Of a DNA stretch of 64,000 bases, positions 58,155 through 64,000 are shown piece by piece. The DNA lies in NCBI GenBank assembly GCA_947069175.1, contig CAMTDV010000013.1, positions 54,256,610-54,320,609 on the forward strand, given 5' to 3'. Source of the stretch: Scalesia atractyloides (lineage: Eukaryota > Streptophyta > Magnoliopsida > Asterales > Asteraceae). How positions within the stretch are numbered: the stretch's first letter is position 1; every line of letters begins with the position of its first letter. Both the position numbers and the translations under genes were made by a program. The notes beneath the pieces were generated by a model that saw nothing but the letters and a program-made list of their open reading frames with translations, made no database searches and had not been told where the DNA came from.

Positions 58155-58823
58155 ATGTCATCATCATCATCCGACAAATCTCGACAATCAAGGGCGCCGG
58201 GGAAGGCACCCATGGTCGAACCCTCACCACCTCATGGCGTGGAGACACGCTCAGCTGCTAGGAAGAGACTCGCTCTAGGAGGGGAGTCGTCCTCCCGTCC
58301 GACCACCGCTATACCGGTCGAACCGGTCAACTCGTTAGGAGTAGGGGACGATCTACTTAGGGATAGGATAAGGAAACAACAGGAACAGCTAGAGAGAATG
58401 CAAGAGACTATCGAAGCACAAGGATGGATGATACGTCAACTAACTAGTAAAACTGGAAAGCTCGAGGAAGAGCAACATAAGAATAAGAGAGTTCGAAACA
58501 TTTTAGCTAAGGATCTTCGTGCTGAACAGCTGAGGGCTGACTGGCTCGAAGACAGAGTTCTTAAGTCCAGTTGGAGGATTCAAGAATTGGAGCAGAACAA
58601 AGCACCACCTATCCCAGTACCCGCACCAGCACCAGCCCCTCCATCGCCAGTAGAGGACGAGGAGGAGGATCTAGAGGAACACCCCGAGGAGGATCCAGAA
58701 GAAGACCCGGAGGAGGATCCGGAGGAAGAAGAGCCAAAACAGTACCCGACTGTTGAAGCTGAAAACGCCGTAAAGGATAACGGCAATGATAGCGACTTGG
58801 GTGATGGAGACGTAGAAGACTGA
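58155..58823 (+). CDS. Extra ORF before gag: coiled-coil, acidic-tail protein
   Basis: An intact 222-codon ORF starts MSSSSSDKSRQSRAPGKAPM. Residues about 15-60 are basic and Ser/Pro-rich. Residues about 72-152 are a predicted coiled coil (RDRIRKQQEQLERMQETIEA and following heptads). Then a Pro/Ala hinge and a strongly acidic repeat (EEDPEEDPEEDPEE, about 175-195) precede a short Asp/Gly tail. It lies between PBS and gag, so it would be the first ORF of the genomic RNA. No known domain is recognised. It is open end to end while gag and pol in the same element are broken. Candidate roles (particle assembly, chromatin targeting) are guesses. Confidence 0.65.
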   Translation: MSSSSSDKSRQSRAPGKAPMVEPSPPHGVETRSAARKRLALGGESSSRPTTAIPVEPVNSLGVGDDLLRDRIRKQQEQLERMQETIEAQGWMIRQLTSKTGKLEEEQHKNKRVRNILAKDLRAEQLRADWLEDRVLKSSWRIQELEQNKAPPIPVPAPAPAPPSPVEDEEEDLEEHPEEDPEEDPEEDPEEEEPKQYPTVEAENAVKDNGNDSDLGDGDVED

Positions 58824-59083
58824 CTCGTCTCGCCAATCCCCGCTTTGTTTTCTTTAGTTTGTTTGTTTCCAATTATGTTTGAACTTGAAATTTTATAAGT
58901 AAACAGAGATGTTTGGTTGGTATTTTGTGAGACATTGCAATTTATTTAATCGAATGTTCCTTTTGATTGTTTAAATTGTCGGGTTGACATAATTTGTGTG
59001 ATTATTGAAGTGTGGAATATGATAACTATATTGGACATATATACTTATCGGTGTGTATTTGTGTTGTCATGCGAAGATCTGAA
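58824..59083 (+). other. Spacer between extra ORF and gag, element F
   Basis: About 260 bp of AT-rich non-coding DNA. Nothing specific is visible. Confidence 0.6.
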
Positions 59084-60420
59084 ATGGCAACTGGTCGTCG
59101 CGGAAATCTCAACTTGTCAACTGAAGAATTGGCCACATTAATCCAAGAACACATGAATGCTGCCCTGGCTGGTGTTCAAAACCCACCAGCAGGTAACAAT
59201 TATTAAATTTTAATGGGAAAATCTAATAGTTGGGCTAGTAAACTTTCTCGCTGACTACCTATCCTCTGTCTTCAGGAGGGGGTCTTAATCCCTACAAGAT
59301 TTTCCTTGATGCAAAACCGAGCAAGTTCACGGGTGTTGAAGGACCCATAGGACTGGTCCGTTGGATTGAAAAGTCTTAATCGGTGTTCGAGATGTGCAAT
59401 TTCCTTGAGGCCAATAAGGTCAAGTATGCTGCCTCAACATTGGAAGATGGGGCATTAACCTGGTGGAACGCACAAGTCCAAACGCGTGGACTTGTTGCGG
59501 CGAACGCAATGGCCTGGACCGAGTTTAAGGCCCTAATCAAGGAGGAATACAGTCCGCGGGATAGAGTTCAGCAGTTGGAGCAAGCGTTATGGAACCACAA
59601 GATGGTAGGGTCTGAAATTGAAGCGTACATGGCAAAACATCATGATCTTGAGTTCCTATGTCCCGATCTGGCTAACACCGTCGAAAAACGACTTGAGTTT
59701 TATCTTGGGGGTCTGGTCCCTGAGATACAGGGCATGGTAATGTCTAGCAACCCTACGACGGAGCATCAAGCGATTAGGCTGGCGCATAAACTCACTGATA
59801 AGGCGGTGGAGCAAAGGAAGTTGCCACCTCGGGGTGCAACCGAAGTTGTCCCGACAACAAAAGAAAATTTGAAGACTCACCTGCTCGACAGTCTTCATCA
59901 GCCCAGCCACAACAAGGAAACCAGAAGCGGTCTAACAATTTCAACAACAATCGGGGTCACAATAATCAGTCTGCCAACAACACCCAGAACTCAAGCGGCT
60001 ATGCGGGTCGAAAGCCGCAATGTAATAGTTGTAACCTCCATCATCACGACCCTTGCGCCGAAAATCGCTGCCAAAGATGTGGCAAAGCGGGACAGGCGGC
60101 AAGGGATTGTCGCGGGGAATCATGTCTCGACAAAATCAGAATCAGCACCAGGGTCAACAGCAAGGTAATAACCGGGGATGCTATCAGTGCGGTAGCACTG
60201 CCCATTTCAAGCGAGACTGCCCGCAGCGTCGCAACAACAACAATGGTGGGAACAACAACAAAAACCACAGCAACAACAACAATAACAACAACATTAACAA
60301 CAATGGCAACAATGGAAATGGTGGCACAGGAGGTGCCAAAGGTCGTGCATTCACGCTGGGCCGCGGAGAGGCCAGAAACGACTCGGTGTGGTCACTGGTA
60401 AGTTTCCCCTTAACGATCAT
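59084..60420 (+). pseudogene. Gypsy gag with a probable intron and zinc knuckles, element F
   Basis: Start chosen at the ATG at 59084 (MATGRRGNLNLSTEEL); 59069 is in frame too. The first exon runs to about 59192. Gag resumes at 59276 with GGLNPYKIFLDAKPSKF. A TAA at 59377-59379 then interrupts what is otherwise the retrotransposon Gag core (ALTWWNAQVQTRG, FKALIKEEYSPRDRVQQLE, GSEIEAYMAKHHDLEFLCP). A frameshift near 59860 moves to an Asn/Gln-rich part. One knuckle reads CQRCGKAGQAARDC (His replaced by Gln) and the next, CYQCGSTAHFKRDC, is intact (near 60182) in a third frame. Gag packages the RNA. Confidence 0.8.
59193..59275 (+). other. Probable 83 bp spliceosomal intron in gag of F
   Basis: The segment begins GTAACA and ends CTCTGTCTTCAG. 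It is AT-rich, has a CTGAC branch-point match at 59251-59255 about 20 nt from the acceptor, and contains an in-frame stop (TAA near 59204). Joining 59192 to 59276 restores the reading frame across PAG/GGLNPY. No target duplication or transposon ends are seen, so an intron fits better than an insertion. Confidence 0.6.
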
Positions 60421-60950
60421 TTTGCTACTATACTTTTTGATACGGGTGCGGATAAGAGTTTTATATCTGAGTCTTTTAGGAAGAACCTAAATCTCACGCC
60501 TAAACCCCTAGAGACCCCTTATGTCATAAAACTAGTCGATGGTAAATCTGTAGATGTGACCCATTTAGTAACCGGCTGTCAACTTAAACTCACGGGTCAC
60601 ACCTTTACCATTGATCTGATGACAACTACCCTGGGTAGTTTTGAAGTGGTAGCCGGAATGGACTGGCTATCCGACGTCCGAGCTGAAGTTCTCTGTTTCG
60701 AGAAAGCTATCCGTATTCCGCTCTCTAACGACGAAGTCTTGATGGTGCAAGGCGAGAAGGCAGGCGCCGTCACAAACATCATCTCTTACATGCAAGCTCA
60801 GAAGTATCTTCGGAGAAAGAACTCCTTCGCTTTGCTCGCACTGGTCACCGAGCAGCCTAAGGACGAGAAGCGGATTGAAGATATCCCCGTCGTCCGTGAC
60901 TTTCCCGATGTGTTTCCAGAGGAGTTACCTGGTTTTCCACCACATCGGAA
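60388..60950 (+). pseudogene. Gypsy aspartic protease and RT start, element F
   Basis: A 195-codon open stretch holds ATILFDTGADKSFIS (active site DTGAD, near 60430-60460), then VVAGMDWLS and the protease-RT link [14 protein letters not shown]. Frameshifts lie at both ends, near 60395 and 60950. Retropepsin would process the polyprotein. Confidence 0.85.
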
Positions 60951-61796
60951 GTGGAGTTTGAAATCGAATTGGTGAACCATGCGGCTCCAATTGCCAAGGC
61001 CACGTACCGCCTAGCTCCAGCAGAGCTGCAAGAGCTGTCTACCCAACTTCAGGAATTGTTGGAAAAAGGATTTATCCGACCCAGTACTTCGCCATGGGGA
61101 GCTCGGCCCTTTTTTCAGAAAAAGGACGGGACCTTCCGCATGTGCATCGACTACAGGGAACTCAATAAGGTTACCGTCAAGAACCGATACCTACTACCTC
61201 GCATCGACGATCTCTTCGACCAGCTTCAAGGGTCAAGCTACTACTCCAAGATCGATCTACGGTCCGGTTATCACCAGTTACGCGTCAGGGAGGAGGATAT
61301 CTCCAAGATGACATTTCGTACTCGGTATGGCCATTATGAGTTCTTGGTCATGCCCTTCGGTCTCACCAACGCACCCGCGGTGTTCATGGACCTCATGAAC
61401 CGTGTGTGTAAGCCGTATCTTGACAATTTTGTCATCGTGTTCATCGATGATATACTGGTCTACTCTAAGGGTGAAGAAGAACATGCTGAGCATCTACGAT
61501 TGTTGTTGGAACTACTTCAACAGGAGAAACTATATGCCAAGTTTTCGAAATGTGATTTTTGGATTCGGGAAGTTCAGTTCCTCGGGCATATCATGAATGA
61601 AAAGGGTATACATGTTGATCCCACCAAGATCGATGCTATCAAGAACTGGGAAGCACCCAGGACACCCACAGAGATCCGCCAATTTTTGGGTTTGGCTGGT
61701 TACTACAGACGTTTCATCGACGGATTTTCCAAGATCGCACAACCGCTTACCACTCTCACCCAGAAGGGCACCAAGTATGCTTGGGGTGACAAGTAG
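60951..61796 (+). pseudogene. Gypsy reverse transcriptase, element F, catalytic box intact
   Basis: 281 codons contain the complete RT palm: [35 protein letters not shown] (catalytic Asp), [21 protein letters not shown] (FIDD, near 61440-61465), [13 protein letters not shown] and [21 protein letters not shown] at 61794-61796 ends the frame where RNase H should follow. It is the best-preserved polymerase in the window. Confidence 0.92.
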
Positions 61797-62170
61797 GAAG
61801 CAGCATTTCAATTGCTGAAGCAGAAACTTTGCAAAGCACCCATTTTGTCCTTGCTAGAAGGGACAAATGATTTGTGGGATATTGTGACGCTTCCATTTAG
61901 GGATTGGGATGTGTACTCATGCAACGTGATAAGGTCATCGCGTATGCATCCCGACAGTTGAAGGTTCACGAGAAAAACTACACAACACATGACCTGGAAT
62001 TGGGAGCAGTTGTGTTTGCACTTAAGATTTGGAGACACTATCTATATGGAACAAAGTGCACAATCTACACGGATCACAAGAGCCTCCAACATATTTTCGA
62101 CCAGAAGGAGTTGAACATGCGACAGCGTCGTTGGGTCGAACTCCTGAACGATTATGAATGCGCCATTCGG
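61797..62170 (+). pseudogene. Gypsy RNase H, element F
   Basis: After the TAG and a frameshift near 61870, 61904-62173 reads [42 protein letters not shown] and [16 protein letters not shown], covering the usual acidic residues. Another frameshift near 62165 moves into integrase. Confidence 0.87.
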
Positions 62171-63360
62171 TAACACCGGGTAAAGCTAACGTGGTAGCTG
62201 ATGCCCTCAGTAGAAAGGAGCACTTGAAACCTTGTCGGGTACGAGCACTACAGTTCACAATTCATTCTGGGTTACCCGAACAGGTACGCGACGCGCAACT
62301 AGAAGCAGTTAAGGAAGAAAACATCAAGGCCGAATCTGTGGGAAAGATGGAACGCGATTGGGAAGTGAAACCAAATGGTGCCCGGTATTTCATGAATCGT
62401 ATATGGGTACCTCTCTACGGAGACCTCAGGAAGTTAGTTATGGACGAATCTCACAAATCCCGATACTCTGTCCATCCTGGTTCAGATAAGATGTATCAAG
62501 ACCTTAAGGCCGCGTACTGGTGGTCCAACATGAAAGCGGATATAGCCACCTACATGAGCAAGTGTTTGACTTGTGCGAAAGTCAAGGTGGAATACCAGAA
62601 GCCATCAGGGCTACTTCAACAACCTGAGATCCCAGTGTGGAAATGGGATCAGATCTCGATGGACTTTATCACTAAACTCCGGCGAACTCCGGGTGACTGC
62701 GATACCATCTGGGTAATCGTGGATCGTCTAACTAAGTCTGCACACTTCCTAGCGATCAAAGAAATAGATAAGATGGATAAGTTGACTCGCATCTACATTA
62801 AGGAAGTAGTTCCACGGCACGGGGTGCCAATGTCCATCATCTCAAACAGAGATGCTCGTTTCACGTCCAACTTTTGGCAGTCACTTCAGAAAGCGTTGGG
62901 TACACACTTAGATATGAGCATAGCTTATCACCCTCAGACGGATGGTCAAAGTGAAAGGACCATTCAGACCTTGGAGGATATGCTTAGGGCATGTGTGATA
63001 GACTTCGGGAACAGATGGGAAATCCATCTGCCTTTAGTGGAATTCTCGTATAACATTAGTTACCATACGAGTATTCAAGCGGCACCGTTTGAAGCATTAT
63101 ACGGTCGCAAATGTAGATCACCGGTCTGTTGGGCGGAAGTCGGTGACAGTCAACTCACAGGTCCTGAGTTGATACTTGAGGCTACTGAAAAGATTATGCA
63201 AATCAGAAACTGCATGGCAGCGGCACGAGATCGACAGAAAAGTTACACTGATCAACGACGCAAACCGCTCGAATTTCAAGTAGGCGACCGCGTCCTACTA
63301 AAGGTGTCACCCTGGAAGGGTGTAATTCATTTTGGGAAACGAGGCAAACTAAATCCATGA
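62158..63360 (+). pseudogene. Gypsy integrase, element F, second catalytic Asp changed to Asn
   Basis: A 400-codon open stretch contains the end of RNase H ([14 protein letters not shown]), the HHCC zinc region ([22 protein letters not shown]), the first Asp in [12 protein letters not shown], the second Asp position in IISNRDARF and the Glu in [15 protein letters not shown]. The second position is AAC (Asn) at 62845-62847; other gypsy elements have SDRD here. A TGA (63358-63360) replaces a sense codon in GKLNP before the C-terminal part. Integrase would insert the cDNA; this one should be inactive. Confidence 0.9.
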
Positions 63361-63729
63361 AACGTAGGCCCATTTTTTATTTTGAAGCATATCGGGCCCG
63401 TAGCTTATCAGTTAGACCTTCCTACCGAACTCAGTGGAGTTCACAACGTTTTTCACGTGTCCAATCTGAAGAAGTGCCTATCAGATGAGACCCTAGTCAT
63501 TCCATTGGATGAGAGTCAAGTGGATGAGCAACTGCATTTTGTGGAACAACCTATCGAGATCATGGACCGTGAGATTAAGACTCGAAGGCACAGCAAGATA
63601 CCGATCGTCACGGTTCGTTGGAACTCTAAGCGTGGACCGGAGTTCACGTGGGAAAGAGAGGACCAAATGAAAAGCAAATATCCACACCTTTTTGCAGCTG
63701 AGCAGCAATCTGATGTTACCACCAACTAA
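63361..63729 (+). pseudogene. Integrase C-terminus with chromodomain, element F
   Basis: Same frame as the preceding ORF, after the TGA. HIGPVAYQLDLP and VFHVSNLKKCL lead into PIEIMDREIKTRRHSKIPIV and WNSKRGPEFTWEREDQMKSK, a chromodomain of the chromovirus type. It is thought to guide insertion to heterochromatin. It ends with TAA at 63727-63729. Confidence 0.88.
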
Positions 63730-63878
63730 ATTTCGGGATGAAATTCTTTCAACATGGGGATCATGTGACAGCCTGGGAATTACTTGTACAATTACTAACA
63801 AACTGAATCTTTGTGCGTTGCATTCTAAACCGTGTTTACTCAATTTTCGAGACGAAAATTCTTTCAACATGGGGATAA
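63728..63878 (+). promoter_or_regulatory. 3' untranslated end of F with duplicated PPT-like block
   Basis: AAATTCTTTCAACATGGGGAT occurs at about 63740 followed by CATGTGACA, and again at about 63855 followed by AATGTGACA and the LTR. The purine run is short and broken (ATGGGGATAA), so the PPT is decayed. Confidence 0.65.
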
Positions 63879-64000
63879 TGTGACATCCCGGCTTTTCAGG
63901 TATTTTAAACGCACTACTTTACGGTTATTCATTCCTACGCTGATTTAATTCAGAGAATTAAAGTACACGCTCGCAATAACTACGCTAACTTTGTGAATTT
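63879..64000 (+). mobile_element. Start of 3' LTR of F
   Basis: It begins TGTGACATCCCGGC and runs to the window end. It matches 55329-55450 with about five differences in 122 bp. The rest is outside the window. Confidence 0.93.

Larger units (their letters stand above)
55329..64000 (+). mobile_element. Ty3/gypsy chromovirus F (Tekay-like), 3' LTR cut by window end
   Basis: A complete 5' LTR (2616 bp), perfect iMet PBS, an extra ORF, gag with knuckle, protease, RT, RNase H, integrase and chromodomain are followed by the first 122 bp of the 3' LTR. RNase H before integrase shows gypsy order. Long LTRs, iMet priming and a C-terminal chromodomain fit the Tekay clade. Breaks: two nonsense codons, a TGA before the chromodomain, about six frameshifts, and a changed integrase catalytic Asp. 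Confidence 0.92.

Noticed and set aside
58580..58786. Ser/Gly-rich minus-strand ORF
   Set aside because: Mirror of the EEDPEE repeat of the intact ORF at 58155-58823.

Overview
This is plant nuclear DNA made almost entirely of LTR retrotransposons. The lineages point to a flowering plant, most likely Asteraceae: long-Gag Ty1/copia elements with iMet primer-binding sites (Sirevirus-like) and a chromodomain Ty3/gypsy element with 2.6 kb LTRs (Tekay-like). The family assignment rests on protein style, not on a search. I see no host gene, rRNA, CRISPR array or bacterial-type operon. Every pol gene is broken, so the window is a fossil transposon graveyard.

Layout: (1) 1-2597, end of a long gypsy-type LTR carrying tRNA-like modules. 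(2) 2598-9250, copia element A, minus strand, family 1, with an inserted LTR fragment and a duplicated Gag segment. (3) 9251-10361, end of another gypsy-type LTR. (4) 10394-34503, copia element B, plus strand, family 2. It is flanked by a TGACA target duplication and interrupted by a family 1 solo LTR (10474-11137) and by a complete copia element D (17528-26471, family 3). (5) 10362-10393 and 34504-40838, copia element C (related to D), the host into whose gag B inserted. (6) 40839-54917, mosaic E, minus strand: a family 1 3' half and a family 1 5' half separated by a family 2 fragment (46056-48290). (7) 54918-55328, orphan decayed coding fragment. (8) 55329-64000, gypsy element F, plus strand, with complete 5' LTR, an extra ORF before gag, gag-pol with chromodomain, and the start of the 3' LTR.

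Nesting gives relative ages: C is older than B; B is older than both D and the solo LTR; C is older than the family 1 copy at 40839. D's two LTRs differ at roughly 30 of about 465 positions by eye.

Best candidates for something new: (a) arrays of a degenerate palindrome, CTCGTACGAG, upstream of the LTR TATA box, again in the leader between PBS and gag, and again just before an extra ORF, in two copia families. One leader array has an exact 20 bp period. (b) The extra ORF itself, lying between RNase H and the polypurine tract, present in two diverged copies. (c) In F, an intact 222-codon coiled-coil/acidic ORF upstream of gag, and a likely 83 bp spliceosomal intron inside gag. (d) Three tRNA-like modules in tandem at a period of about 169 bp.
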